From contig NW_024465777.1 in the NCBI RefSeq assembly GCF_017591425.1, positions 5,952,001 to 6,016,000 of the forward strand: a DNA stretch of 64,000 nt. The letters are read 5' to 3'. The DNA comes from Ochotona curzoniae (Eukaryota; Chordata; Mammalia; Lagomorpha; Ochotonidae). Each line of letters opens with the position of its first letter. The stretch's first letter is position 1. Of this stretch, positions 32,190 to 43,051 are shown piece after piece. A program made the translations under genes and the position numbers. The notes below the pieces were generated by a model, which worked only from the letters and a program-made list of their open reading frames with translations, searched no databases and had not been told where the DNA came from.

Positions 32190-32495
32190 AACAAGGTGCC
32201 TATATCCTGTGTCCAACAGAGTGCCTGGATCCAAGTCCCTGGCTTTCCTGTCTTCCTCACTCAATTCCAGCTTCATGCCGCTGCAGCGCCTGGAATGTCA
32301 GCAAGCAGAGGATCTTTAGAATATTCGGAATCCTGCCACCCATGTGGAAGAGCTGGCCTGGGACCCTGCCTCCTGCTTCTGGCTCCAGTTCAGTTCTGGT
32401 TCTATCCCAGACATGATAGGCATTTGAGGAGTGAGCCAAGAGATGGAACCTCTACTTTCTCTCTTTCTGATAAAGGAAACAGTAGAATAAACAGG
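32190..32495 (+). repeat. CSINE3-like copy sharing the 31.8 kb variant 3' half
   Basis: GTGCCTGGATCCAAGTCCC body, then TATCCCAGACATGATAGGCATTTG and CTCTTTCTGATAAAGGAAAC, paralleling 31.83-31.91 kb. Confidence 0.55.
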
Positions 32496-32689
32496 AGGGC
32501 TCTGTTCTCTGTTTTGCGTATTAACTAGGATCTAAGTCCTGGGTGCACTGTTTAATTTTTTTTTTTTTTTTTGTAAATTTGTCTCTTTACTCCACTAGAG
32601 AGTTTTAGAAGCACCAATGTTTTTCCTTTCTGGCTTTGTACCTGGCTATTTTAATTAATTCATTAATTGTTGTGATTAATTAAAAGGTC

Positions 32690-32957
32690 AGAATTAAAGA
32701 GAGGTACAGTAGAAGGAGAGGGAAACAGAGAGAGATCTTCCACCTGCTAGTTCACTTTCAGATGGCCACAGTGGCCAGTACTGTGCCAGACCAAAACCAA
32801 GGACCGAGAACTCCACCCTGGTCTTCCAAGACCTTGGGCCTGCTTCTCCTGCTTATCTAGGTTAGTAAGGAGTTGATCAGAAGTGGAGCAACCAGGACTT
32901 GAACCCACTCGTCCAGGATGCTATTGTCGGCCTAACCTGCTGCACAACAGCAGCCCA
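32690..32957 (-). repeat. Older CSINE, antisense
   Basis: GAGGGAAACAGAGAGAGATCTTCC to GCCTAACCTGCTGCACAACAGC. Confidence 0.8.
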
Positions 32958-32984
32958 ACTTCGACAAGTTGACTTTCTTTGCAG

Positions 32985-33049
32985 AGGAAGTGTACTGTTG
33001 TGGCATAGAGCACAAACTTTTGGTTAAAAACACTTGGGCTTGAGTTCTT
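32985..33049 (+). repeat. MIR, first part (split)
   Basis: GTTGTGGCATAGAGCACAAAC..CACTTGGGCTTGAGTTC, the MIR 5' region. It continues after the inserted SINE and duplication at about 33517. Confidence 0.6.
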
Positions 33050-33411
33050 TTTTTTTTAATATATATATTTAGAATGTATTTAAAAAAAGATTTATTTTAT
33101 TTTTATTGGAAACTCAGATATACAGAGAGGAGAAGAAAAACAGAGGAAGATCTTCTGTCCGATGATTCACTCCCCAAGTGAGCACAATGGCCAGTGCTGT
33201 GCCGATCCAGAGCCAGGAGCCAGGAACCTCCTCCAGGTCTCCCACACGGGTGCAGGGTCTCAAGGTTTTGGGCTGTCCTCGACTGCTTTCCCAGGCCACA
33301 AGCAGGGAGCTGGATGGGAAATGGAGCTGCTGAGATTAGAACCAGTGCCCATACGGGATACCGGTACATTCAAGGCTAGGACTTTAGCCGCTAGGCCACG
33401 GTGCCGGGCCC
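33050..33411 (-). repeat. Pika-type CSINE inserted in a MIR
   Basis: Duplication GGGCTTGAGTTCTT at 33036-33049 and GGGCTTGAATTCTT at 33412-33425. Its head end is included in an 81-base tandem duplication. Confidence 0.88.
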
Positions 33412-33516
33412 GGGCTTGAATTCTTATTCTTCTATGGGATCCCGGTGCGTTCAAGGCTAGGACTTTAGCCGCTAGGCCACGGTGCCGGGCCCGGACTTGA
33501 ATTATTATTCTTCTAT
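33355..33516. repeat. 81-bp tandem duplication spanning a SINE/flank junction
   Basis: Unit 1 is 33355-33435, unit 2 is 33436-33516. Each runs from GGGAT.CCGGT through the antisense SINE head, CGGTGCCGGGCCCGG, the target-site duplication and ATTCTTCTAT. A handful of mismatches separate them. Confidence 0.9.
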
Positions 33517-33600
33517 ATGCTATGTCTCAGAAAAAAATCTCTGAAATTTGGTTTCCTTGTCTGTAAAATGAGAAATGTTAGTATCATTAACACTATAATG
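33517..33600 (+). repeat. MIR, second part
   Basis: GTTTCCTTGTCTGTAAAATGAGAAATG, MIR 3' core, continuing 32985-33049. Confidence 0.65.
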
Positions 33601-33896
33601 TGGGGCCAGTGCTATGACGGAGCAGATGAAGCCTTTACCTGTTCTAGTGGTATCCCAAATGGGTGCCAGTTCGAGTCCTAGCTACTCCGCTTCTAATCCA
33701 GCTCCCTGCTAATGGCCTAGGAAAGCAGCAAAGGATAAAGTTCTCGGGCTCCTGCACCCACATGAGAATCCCAGAAGAAATTTCTATCTCCTGACTTCAG
33801 ACTGATCCAGTTGTAGCCACTCGGGGAGGGGAACTTCAGATGGAAGATTCTCTCTCACTTTCTGTCCATCTCTCCTATTATAACTTTGCCTTTCAA
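33601..33896 (+). repeat. Older CSINE, sense
   Basis: GGGGCCAGTGCTATGACGGAGC head to ACTTTGCCTTTCAAAATAC. Confidence 0.82.
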
Positions 33897-33910
33897 AATA
33901 CACTTAACAG

Positions 33911-34238
33911 GGGCCTGGCGCGGTGGCGCAGTGGTTAAGGTCCTCACCTTGCACGCCCGGGATCCCATATGGGCGTCGGTTGTAATCCCTGCAGCCCCGC
34001 TTCCCTTCCAGCTCCCTGCCTGTGGCCTGGGAAAGCAGTCGAGGACGGCCCAAAGCTTTGGGACCCTGCACCCATCTGGGAGACCCGGAAGAGGCTCCTG
34101 GCTTCGGATCGGCATAACATCGGCCATTGTGCTCACTTGGGGCGTGAATCATTGGACGGAAGATCTTCCTCTCTGTCTCTCCTCTCTGTATATCCGCCTT
34201 TCCAATAAAAAAAATAATAAAAATAAATCTTAAAAAAA
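33911..34238 (+). repeat. Young CSINE, GTGGCGCAGTGG subfamily, with target-site duplication
   Basis: GGGCCTGGCGCGGTGGCGCAGTGG head. Perfect 14-base duplication AATACACTTAACAG at 33897-33910 and 34239-34252, at the tail of the older SINE. Confidence 0.93.
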
Positions 34239-34252
34239 AATACACTTAACAG

Positions 34253-35088
34253 ATGTTTTAAATGATATTATGATATAAGCATTATAGATTGAACATGAGA
34301 AACAAGGGGTAAAAGAGTGAATACAAACACATGGTTTAACACAGTAAGCACTTCTGATTTTTACTGATAGTCATGATCATTTTAATGCTCTTTACAATCT
34401 CTCACACAGTGCTTAGAGCATGTAGCTATTATAGCTGCCTGCAGTTTCTAACTGCCAGGTTATGCCTTGTTACCCATATTTATTTTTCTTTGCTAGTGAT
34501 TCACACCATCTTTAGCCTAGTACTTAGGCACTAGTCTCATCACCTCTGGCAGCACCTGGCACCATGCCTAGCACAGAGTGGCACCCAGCATGTAGCTGTT
34601 GAATCACATTAGATGGAACTGAAATCCCATTCGGACATGAGTGCAGAAGCTGTGTCACAGAATAGCTCTCATTCCAGAACTGCCAGCCTGCCATGACCCA
34701 GGCATGCTTGCATGGTTGGTAAGCCACAGTTTGTACTTCCTGCATTGTAGGCATCTTCCCTGACATGACCCCTAGAAGGAAAGGGCAAACCAATAGACCT
34801 AGCTTAACATGGATGAGAACTTGGGTCAAGGTGAATATCGTCGGGGCGGGTCTGTTTGTCTAAGCCTTAGTCTTCTCATCTGTGCCATGGGATGTAATGG
34901 CACTGTCTCCTGAGGTGGTTGTGAGGACTCGGCCTTCCTTCTGTTCTCCCCTTTGCCTGGGGCACGCCTCCCTGACATCTGGCCACGTTTAATCCTGCTC
35001 GTTGGACTGGCTGCCACTTCTTCCCAAATGTTCCCACTGCCACCCACGACAGATTGAATCCACTGTCGTATCTCCTTGTAGCCCTGCC
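34253..35088. other. Unique sequence with MIR scraps
   Basis: MIR-like pieces near 34530-34610 and 34850-34930. No gene. Confidence 0.4.
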
Positions 35089-35089
35089 A

Positions 35090-35258
35090 ATTACTCCGTG
35101 TCTCCCACACGGGTGGCAGGCGTGTAAGTACTCTGGCCATGACCTGGCTTTATTAGGACGGTGGTTCAGAGGCAGAGTCCTGGGAACTGAACTGGCTCTT
35201 CATTATGGGATGCCAGTGTTGCCAGCAGTGATTTAACACTCGGTGCCACACTAGCTCC
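35090..35258 (-). repeat. CSINE3-like SINE, antisense, partial
   Basis: CTCCGTGTCTCCCACACGGGTGGCAGG to TTTAACACTCGGTGCCACAC. Confidence 0.6.
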
Positions 35259-36040
35259 ACCTACTGCCTCTTTACAAGGCTTTATTCCACCCTTTATGTC
35301 TCAGCCTTAGCATCACTTCTTCAAGGCGCATCATTAATTCACTTCAAAAAAAAGGTTAAATTTCCCTGATGCATATGTCACCTCCCTTGTGGATGGGATA
35401 TGATGTTAAGATTGGATCTTCGCCTTTTTTAAGAGTACTAAAACATTTGGACTTAAATGTGACATCTGTTTTTAATGGTGGCAAGTAATGTTTAACATGA
35501 AAACACTGTGGCTCAAATACAAACATCTGTAAATTAGTGATTGCCTGTGGCCTGCCTATTTGTAACCTGTACTATTTGGCCTTTAGCTGTATTTGGTAAC
35601 TACTTGTGGGTTCATCATCACTTTGTCATCATTCCATTTATTCACTGTCCACTCCATGCTGCGCACTAGCTTGGTGCTTTATATAGATGACCTCATAGAA
35701 TTCCCAAAACTATCTGTTAGGTCAAGCAAGGTTCAGGAGGGTTAACACGCACACCCGAGCTTACAAGTCCTAACTTAGAGCACATGTTAATGACCTTTGC
35801 CCAGGACCAGGAGCCAAGGTTAGAGCCAGCTGTGAGCTCAGGCTGGGAGAGGCTCGGAAACTTGACCTCACATCTACCAGTGTGGATCACCACGAGGACT
35901 GTGGAAAACACTCTTCTTGAGCTGATTCAGTCCTGACAGCATCACACCTGCACAGAGCAGCGGCTGTTACCGTCCCTGTCTCATGGATGAGGACACTGAG
36001 GTATGAACAGGTGTCTCATGTATCCAAGGGAAGAATTGGA
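35259..36040. other. Unique sequence with antisense MIR remnants
   Basis: MIR-like near 35630-35760 and 35965-36010. Otherwise nothing recognised. Confidence 0.4.
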
Positions 36041-36043
36041 TTG

Positions 36044-36335
36044 AGGGGCTGGCTCAAAGGCATAACAAACTAAGCCTCTGCCTGCAATGCTGAAATCCCT
36101 TATAGGTGATAGTGAGAGTCCTGGCTGCTCCATTTCTGATCCAGCTCCCATTCTAATGGCATGGGAAAAGCAGTGGAAGATGGGCCAAGTGTTTGGTCCC
36201 TTGCCAGCCACGGGGGAGACCCAGAAGGAGCTCCTGTTTTCAGCCTAACCCTGTGCCTGATGTTGGAGCCAACTGGGAAGTAAACCAGTGGATGGAAGAC
36301 CTTCTCTCTGTGTGTCTTTCCCTCTCTCAATAGTT
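36044..36335 (+). repeat. Older CSINE, sense
   Basis: GGGGCTGGCTCAAAGGCATAACAAAC head to GTCTTTCCCTCTCTC. Confidence 0.75.
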
Positions 36336-36362
36336 CTTATTCTTTTTAAAGATGTATTTATT

Positions 36363-36692
36363 GGAGCCCAGCACAGTAGCCTAGTGGCTAAAGTCCTCAC
36401 CTTACATGTGCCAGGATCCCACATGGGCGCCAGTTTGGGTCCTGGCTACTCCACTTCCCTTCCAACTCCTTGCTTGTGGCCTGGAAAAGCAGTAGAGGAT
36501 AGCCCACGGCTTTGGGACCCTGCACCCTTGTGGGAGACCTGGAAGAAACTCCTGGCTCCTGGTTTCTGGATCAGCTCAGTTCCGGCCCTTCTGGCCTCTT
36601 GGGGAATGAACCAATGGATGGAAGATCTTCCTCTCTGCCTCTCCTTTTCTCTGTAAATCTGACTTTTCAATAAAAATAAATAAATAATAAAA
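36363..36692 (+). repeat. Pika-type CSINE, sense
   Basis: GGAGCCCAGCACAGTAGCCTAGTGG head to the AATAAAAATAAATAAATAATAAAAG tail. The tail abuts the tail of the next, antisense SINE. Confidence 0.88.
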
Positions 36693-36693
36693 G

Positions 36694-37014
36694 GTTTGTT
36701 TATTTTACATGAAGGCAGAGTTACAAAGAGAGAAAGAGAGACAGATCTTCCATCTGCTGGTTCACTCCCCAAATGGCTGCCATGGCCAGAGCTGAGTTGA
36801 GTTAAAGCCAGGAGCCAGGAGCTTCCTCCAGGTCTCTCATGTGAGTGCAGGGGCTCAAGGCTTGGGCCATCCTCTGCTGCTGCTGCTGCTGCTTTCCCAG
36901 GTCATAAGCAGAGAGCTGGAAAGGAAGTGGAGCATCTGGGACTTGAACCAGCACCCCCATGGGTTGCCAGCACCTCAGTTGGGAGTTTAACTGCTATGCC
37001 ACAGTAACAACACC
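36694..37014 (-). repeat. CSINE, antisense, with internal (CTG)n
   Basis: GTTTGTTTATTTTACATGAAGGC to GCTATGCCACAGTAACAACACC. The usual CTGCTG has grown to about six units near 36874-36892. Confidence 0.8.
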
Positions 37015-37386
37015 TGTAACTGTTTCAAAATAGAATAAGCCTTTTTCCTTTTTTTAAGACAAAATTGAAACCCAGTCAAAGAGATCCCACCATCTTCACT
37101 TTTAGGAACCCATGTTACCAGTTTAAACTGGTGGCAGAGTATTGGCTGAAGGGAAGGAGATATTTGTAAGTCACTCTCCAGTTTTACACAGGACTTGCTT
37201 GAAAGCAGGCTCTCCAGATTATTTACATGAAGTTGAAATGGAGAGGTGTGGCCTGTAGGTGGCAGCAACACCCAAGGGTCTTTTGTAAACTTCACGTACT
37301 GAAAACTGCAATGAGGAAATGTGACTGTTCACATTAATACATTTGTGTATGGGCTCTGATGGGCTCATTAGTTCTTAGTTAATTTA
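37015..37386. other. Unique sequence
   Basis: Nothing recognised. Confidence 0.4.
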
Positions 37387-37387
37387 A

Positions 37388-37665
37388 GTTCTGGGTTCCC
37401 ATATAGGCATCAGTTCTTGTCCCCGCTGCTCCATTTCCCATCCAGCTCCCTGCCTGTGGCCTGGGAAAGCAACAGAGGACAACCCAAAGCCTTGTGACCC
37501 TGATCCCGTGTGGGAGATCCAGAAAAAGCTCCTGGCTGCTGGCTTCTGCTCAGCTCAGCTCAACTCAGCTCTGGCTGTTGCAGCTACTTGAGAAGTGAAC
37601 CAGTAGATGGAAGATCTTTTTCTGTCTCTCCTTTTCTCTGTAAATCTGACTTTCCAATAAACTAC
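37388..37665 (+). repeat. CSINE, sense, head missing
   Basis: GGGTTCCCATATAGGCATCAG to CTGACTTTCCAATAAAC, with a local CTCAG repeat (GCTCAGCTCAGCTCAACTCAGC). Confidence 0.75.
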
Positions 37666-37911
37666 TACTAGTTCTACAGAGGCCTTTCAGTTTGTAAAAA
37701 TAAATAAATAAATAAAAACAATTGTGAATTGTATACTTTTGCATAAACATTGCATTCCTACATAATTTTTTAAAAATAAGAAATAGATCTTTCTTCACTT
37801 CTGAGCTACTAGTGAACAGTAAAAGTTATTTCCAACCATTAACTTTTCTGGATTTGGGCTTGTTGGTAGTTAATGGTTGGTGCAGGGTTTTGATACAGTG
37901 AATTATTCTGT

Positions 37912-38195
37912 TGGGGCTGGTGCTGAAGCCTCTGCCTACAGCATTGGCACCCTATTCTGTAATGGATCCCAGCTCAAGTCCCAGCTGCTCTAATTCCAAT
38001 TTAACTCCTTGCTAAAAGATGGTTATAGCCCCTCACTCAGGCCCTGCCACATGGTGGGAAACCCAAGAGGCTCATGGCTCTCTGCTTTGGCGTAGTCTAG
38101 CCTGTTGTTGCCATCTGGGGAGCAAACCAGTAAATTCAAGGCCCTGTCTCTCTGTCCTTCCTTCTCTGGCTCTATAACTGTGCCTTTCAAATATG
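37912..38195 (+). repeat. Older CSINE, sense
   Basis: TTGGGGCTGGTGCTGAAGCC to CTGTGCCTTTCAAATATG. Confidence 0.7.
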
Positions 38196-38228
38196 TGCAT
38201 ACATACTATAAATATGTATGTTTATATA

Positions 38229-38558
38229 TTTTTAAAAAAGATCTATTTAGTTTTATTGCAAAGTCAGATGTACAGAGAAGAGAAACAGAGAGGAAGATCA
38301 TCCACCCAATGATTCACTCCCCAAGTGACCGCAACGGCCAGAGCTGAGCCAATCCGAAGCCAGGAGCCAGGAGCTTCTTCCAGGTCTCCCACATGGGTGC
38401 AGGGTCCCAAAGCTTTGGGCCATCCTCTACTGCTTTCCCAGGCCACAAGCAGGGAGCTGGATGGGAAGTGGAGCTGCCGGGATTAGAACCGGCGCCCATA
38501 TGGGATTCCGGGGCGTTCAAGGCAAGGACTTTAGCCACTAGGCCATGCCGCCGGGCCC
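38229..38558 (-). repeat. Pika-type CSINE, antisense
   Basis: AAAAAAGATCTATTTAGTTTTATTGC to GGCCATGCCGCCGGGCCC. Full length, low divergence. Confidence 0.9.
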
Positions 38559-39535
38559 TAAAAAATAAATATTTAAAATTTGTTTGAAAATGACTTGCAA
38601 GTCAGGGAACCACAACCACAGGCCACTTCTGCTCCAAGTGTAGTATCTCCAAGATGGGAAAATGCAGACCCCTGGCGCCCTTGCTGCTGTCACGCCCATG
38701 AATCTTCTTGGATTACAGAAGGTAATCCACTACAGCCCACTGAGTGGCCACGATGATCCACTGTCACAGTGGACACAAGATACACTGTGTTTGCTGGGTA
38801 CAGTGTACTCTTCATCTACCGGCTGCCCACGTGGGTCTAGATGAGTAACTCATCTTGAGCTCCAGCAGCAGGAGCCAGTGGGACCTCTTGTCAGTCCCCT
38901 CGTGTCCCCCCTCAGCCTTTTCTCAGATTCTAGTGGAAGCCCTGGAAAACAACCAGGTGAGGGCTTCCACTCTCCTTTTATCTTTCCTGCTTTTTTGTCC
39001 TGGATCTTTTCATAAACTAGGATGTGGGACAACAGTACGCTCAGAAAAGGAAGGAGAGTTAATGACCCTCGGAGCAAGCCTGACCAGTGGGTGTGGGAAT
39101 AAGTGCTTCTTAATTAGGAGGACTATGCTCAAAGGCATTCTAGAAAATTCTCAGATGATTTTGGGAGGATGCAGCTCCAGAGACCCACAGCAGTGAACAC
39201 CTGGGTAATGAATCTTTATGCTTCCTTTTCTTCCTTGTTTTTAACTTTCCTTTAAATCCCTTAGATTTCCCATTTCGAGTGATTACCTGCAATTCATACG
39301 TGTCTCAGCTTCTGATTTCTGGTGGGAATCTTAATGAAGGCGCAAGCAAAATACTCGGGCCATCATTATCAGCTACCTAGGGTTTCAAATTGCCATCCCT
39401 CAGTTTCCTTCCCAGAAACCACTGGCGATTTTCAATTAGAGTCTCTATGGCAACCTTTTTGTTTTCCCCAAAGGGTGCTGGGAAGCCATTAGACGTTATT
39501 CTTTCTTTTCCTCCCTTTCTCTCTCCTGTCACTGT
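38559..39535. other. Longest repeat-poor stretch of the MED18-PHACTR4 interval
   Basis: No repeat recognised. It contains an exon-like 30-base block, CCTTTTCTCAG|ATTCTAGTGG..AACAACCAG|GTGAGG (38931-38956 region), with no supporting family. Confidence 0.4.
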
Positions 39536-39539
39536 TTTT

Positions 39540-40260
39540 GTGGTTTTTATTGTTTGGGACAAACAATAACCTGCACATATTTTAAAGGTCCATGCAGCTT
39601 CCTGAGCTTCAATATACTGACCCTTGACCTCATGCCCAGGAACAGGTTGGGGTTACCTCTGGTGAGGTTTCTTGGGAACCATACCCCCAACTGTATCACT
39701 AGGCTTAGAACTCCAATCGTGGTGAAAATCACAGGATCTGTGGCCTGACCGTGGAGTACATGTGTCAGAACTGGGTCTCTATAGTTGCTGAGGTCTGTGC
39801 AGTGGACAGCATGCCCAGATGTCCATAGAGGGAGGACATGACAACCAATTCATTGAGGCCTGTAGTACAATGGAGGGCAAAATAAATTGGACAGCTCTCC
39901 TGGTCAAGCTTTGACAGCAGATATACGGGTGATTCAAGACTCTTAAGTGGACTATGTCAGCAAATGGACCTTGGAACAATGAAATTAACAGTATCTCAGA
40001 ACTATGGAAACGATTTAAGCAGTACCCTCAGAACATGCTCCTGATCAGGAATCCTGGGATGACATTTGGTGGCCGTCCCCCATTCTTGACGTGATTAGGC
40101 TGCTGGAATCAACCTTCTCTCCTTCTTTCCGGACTTTTCTCCATTTGTCTCATCCACTTTCCCCCATTCCTTGACCTTTCTACCCTAGTCAGTGGTACAC
40201 ATGGGCATGCATCCTTCTCAACTATGTAAACATCATCAAAAATAAAATGAATTTATTATA
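39540..40260 (+). mobile_element. 3' part related to the GC-rich retroposon family
   Basis: Shares order with 57.43-57.90 kb and 9.75-10.1 kb: GGAGTACATGTGTCAGAACTGG, CCTCAGAACATGC..CTGATCAGG, GATTAGGCTGCTGG. Ends CTCAACTATGTAAACATCATC then an AAAATGAATTTATTAT tail. The repeat-unit region is absent, so it is 5'-truncated or a subfamily. Confidence 0.55.
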
Positions 40261-40261
40261 A

Positions 40262-40301
40262 AAAGATTTATTTATATTCACTTAAAAGACAGATTTACAA
40301 G
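40262..40301 (-). repeat. Older SINE, first part (split)
   Basis: Antisense tail AAGATTTATTTATATTCACTTAAAAGACAGATTTACAAG. It resumes at 40614 after a nested SINE. Confidence 0.65.
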
Positions 40302-40612
40302 GGCCCAGAGCAGTGGCCTAGCAGCTAAAGTCCTCACCTCGCATGTGCTGGGATCCCATATGGGCGTAGGTTTGCATCCTGGCGGCCCTGCTTCCCATCC
40401 AGCTCCCTGCTTGTGGCCTGGGAAAACAATCAAAGACAGCCCAAAGACTTGGGACCCCAGAGGAAGCTCCTGGCTCCTTGCTTCGGATTGGTGCAACTCT
40501 GGCTATTGTGGTTGCTTGGGGAGTGAATCATCAGATGGAAGATCTTCCTCTCTGTCTCTCCTCTTCTCTGTATATCTGACTTTGAAAAAAAAATTGTTAT
40601 TAAAAAAAAAAA
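40302..40612 (+). repeat. Pika-type CSINE nested in an antisense SINE
   Basis: GGCCCAGAGCAGTGGCCTAGC head to the CTGACTTTG and A-run tail. Imperfect duplication AGATTTACAAG / AAATTTACAGG. Confidence 0.8.
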
Positions 40613-40613
40613 C

Positions 40614-40712
40614 AAATTTACAGGTAAAAGGCAAGAGAGAGACATCTTCCAACCTCTGGACACAAAGGCTATGACTGAGGGGAGTAGAAGCCAGGAGCCA
40701 GAAACTTCTTTG
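40614..40712 (-). repeat. Older SINE, second part, itself cut by the next SINE
   Basis: AAATTTACAGGTAAAAGGCAAGAGAGAG to CCAGGAGCCAGAAACTTC. The head side is lost. Confidence 0.6.
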
Positions 40713-40713
40713 G

Positions 40714-41028
40714 TTTTTTTAAGATTTATTTTATTTTTATTGAAAAGTTAGATGTACAGAGAGGAGGAGAGACAAAGAGAAAAATCTTCTATCTGATGAC
40801 ACTCCCCAAGTTGCTGTAAGGGCTGGAGCTGAGCTGATCTGAAGCCAGGAACCTCTTCCGGGTCTCCCACATGGTTATAGGATCTCAAGGCTTTAAGCCA
40901 TCCTCCATTGCCTTCTAGGCCATAGGCAGGGAGCTGGTTCATAAATGGAGCATCCAGGACTTGAACCAGTGTCCAAATAGCATGTCAGTACCACAGGTAA
41001 AGGCTTAATATGATATACCGCCACAAAC
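40714..41028 (-). repeat. CSINE, antisense
   Basis: TTTAAGATTTATTTTATTTTTATTG to CAGGTAAAGGCTTAATATGATATACC. Confidence 0.8.
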
Positions 41029-41179
41029 ATGGCTTGTTTAAGCATTGTCATTGATCTTGCCATTTCATGGCTTCTTGTGTCAAATCTGATATTCATCTAG
41101 GACAATAACAGGTCTAGGAGTAAATCACTTTTTTCCTCCTGATGCTCATGATATTATTTTTGGTGTCCTAAATAGATGC

Positions 41180-41503
41180 TGGGGCTTGGCCCAGTGGTGA
41201 CATAGTGGTCTAATTCTCCAATTGTGGCACCAGCATCCCATCTGGCCACCGGTTCAAGTCCTGGCTGCTCCACTTTCAATTCAGCTCCTTGCTAATGTGC
41301 CTGGGAAAGAAGCAGAAGATGACCCAAGTGCTTGGGCCCCTGAACCCACATGACCTAGAAGACGTACCTGGTTCCTGGCTTCAGATCAGTCCAGTTTTGA
41401 CCATGGCAACCTTTGGGGAGTGAACCACTGGATGTAAGATCTCTCTGTCTCTCTCTCTCTCCCTCTTTATCTTTCAAGTAAAATAAATAAATAAATATTT
41501 TTT
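41180..41503 (+). repeat. Older CSINE, sense
   Basis: GGGGCTTGGCCCAGTGGTGACATAG head to CTTTCAAGTAAAATAAATAAATAAATA. Confidence 0.82.
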
Positions 41504-41794
41504 GAAAAATGCTTCATTTGAAATAAGTTTTTGAGGTCTTTCTTTAAAAATTTGTGAATAATCCATGCATTTATGCTATGTACCTCAATTATTTGAGCAA
41601 ATAAAGGTCAATCCCACTTTTCCCCCCAAATAGAGGCAGGATATTTGGAAACCAATCAACCATGTTTAGCCACACATCTGAACTCCTCTAGGTATTCAAT
41701 AGCTTTGTTGTGGCACATTGGTGCTACTTTTTTTTTCCATCGCTGAATTTTACACATAGTTCATTACAACACTGACACATTTATCATTTGGCCT
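41504..41794. other. Unique AT-rich sequence
   Basis: Nothing recognised. Confidence 0.4.
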
Positions 41795-42091
41795 TAAAAA
41801 AAAAAAAAGATTTATTTCACTTACTTGAAATGCAGAGTGACAGAGAGAGGCAGAGGCAGAGAAAGAGATCTTCCAGCCATCAACTCACTCCCCAAATGTG
41901 CAAGGGGGCCAGGCTGAAGCCAGCAGCAGTTTCAGCTAACAGGGACTCAAGCACTTGCACCATCTTCCACTGCTCTCTCAGGAGTATCAGCATGGAACTG
42001 GATTGGAAGTAGAGCAACAGGCACTGAACCAGTGGTCATATGGGATACTGGTGACACAGGCAGTGGCTTACCAACTGCCCCACAGCCCTGC
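41795..42091 (-). repeat. Older CSINE, antisense
   Basis: A-run, AAGATTTATTTCACTTACTTG to CAACTGCCCCACAGCCCTGCC. Confidence 0.78.
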
Positions 42092-42192
42092 CTCCTCACT
42101 CAGGCATGTTATAATAAGAATGTAATGATTTGTATGCAGTGTACAACCATATGACTCTTGTTTCTCATGAATGTTGTCAGTTGCAAAGGACC

Positions 42193-42310
42193 TTTCTTAG
42201 GCTATAAGCAGGGAGCTGAATGAGAAGTGGAGCAGCCACAGCATGAACTGGTGTCCATTTGGAATCCTGGCACTTGCAAGGGGAAGATTAATAACTCAGC
42301 CATTGCACCT
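42193..42310 (-). repeat. CSINE head half, antisense
   Basis: CTTAGGCTATAAGCAGGGAGCTG to AACTCAGCCATTGCACC. Confidence 0.7.
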
Positions 42311-42339
42311 ATTATTTTTCTTGCAAGAGCAGAACTGTA

Positions 42340-42645
42340 GAGGCTGGTACATTTGCTCAGCTGGCTAATCAGCCAGCTACAAGCACTGTATCCGCTATGG
42401 GTCCTGGTTCACATCCCAGCTGCTCCACTTCCCATCCAACTCTTGTGGCCTGAGAAAGCAGTAGAAGACGGCCCAAAGCCTTGGGACCCTGCACCTGCAT
42501 GGGAGATCTGGAAGAGCCTCCGGGCTCCTGGCTTTGGGTTGGCTCAGCTCTGGCTGTTGCAGTCACTTGGGGAGTGAATCAACAGATGGAAAATTTCTCT
42601 CTGACTCTACTCCTTTCTGTATATCTGACATTCTAATTTTAAAAA
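42340..42645 (+). repeat. CSINE, sense
   Basis: GAGGCTGGTACATTTGCTCAGC to CTGACATTCTAATTTTAAAAA. Short deletion in the CTGCTTGTGGCC block. Confidence 0.78.
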
Positions 42646-42728
42646 AAAATTTATTAAAAAAACGAAGTATAAAAATATATTTCAAAATGACCATATTTCT
42701 TAGATTTATGGCTCAAGTTTGTTTTTCT

Positions 42729-43051
42729 TTAAAGATTTATTTTATTATTTGTATTTGAAAGTCAGATATACAGAGAGGAGGAGAGATAGAGAAAGATCTT
42801 CCATCCGCTGATTCACTCCCCAAGAGGTTACAACAAACGGAGCTTAACCGATCTGAGGCCAGGAACTTCTTCCAGGTCTCCCACATGGGTACAGGGTCCC
42901 AAGGCTTTGGGCTGTCCTTGACTGCTTTCCCAGGCCACAAGCAGGGAGCTGGATGGAAAGCGGGGCTGTCAGGATTAAAACTGATGTCCATATGGGATCC
43001 TGGTGTGTGCAAGGCAAGGACTTTAGCTGGTAGGCCACCACGCCGGGGCCC
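42729..43051 (-). repeat. Pika-type CSINE, antisense
   Basis: TTTAAAGATTTATTTTATTATTTG to AGGCCACCACGCCGGGGCCC. Confidence 0.88.

Noticed and set aside
31740..32276. 178-residue minus-strand frame
   Set aside because: Runs across three SINE copies. The peptide resembles generic antisense CSINE translation.
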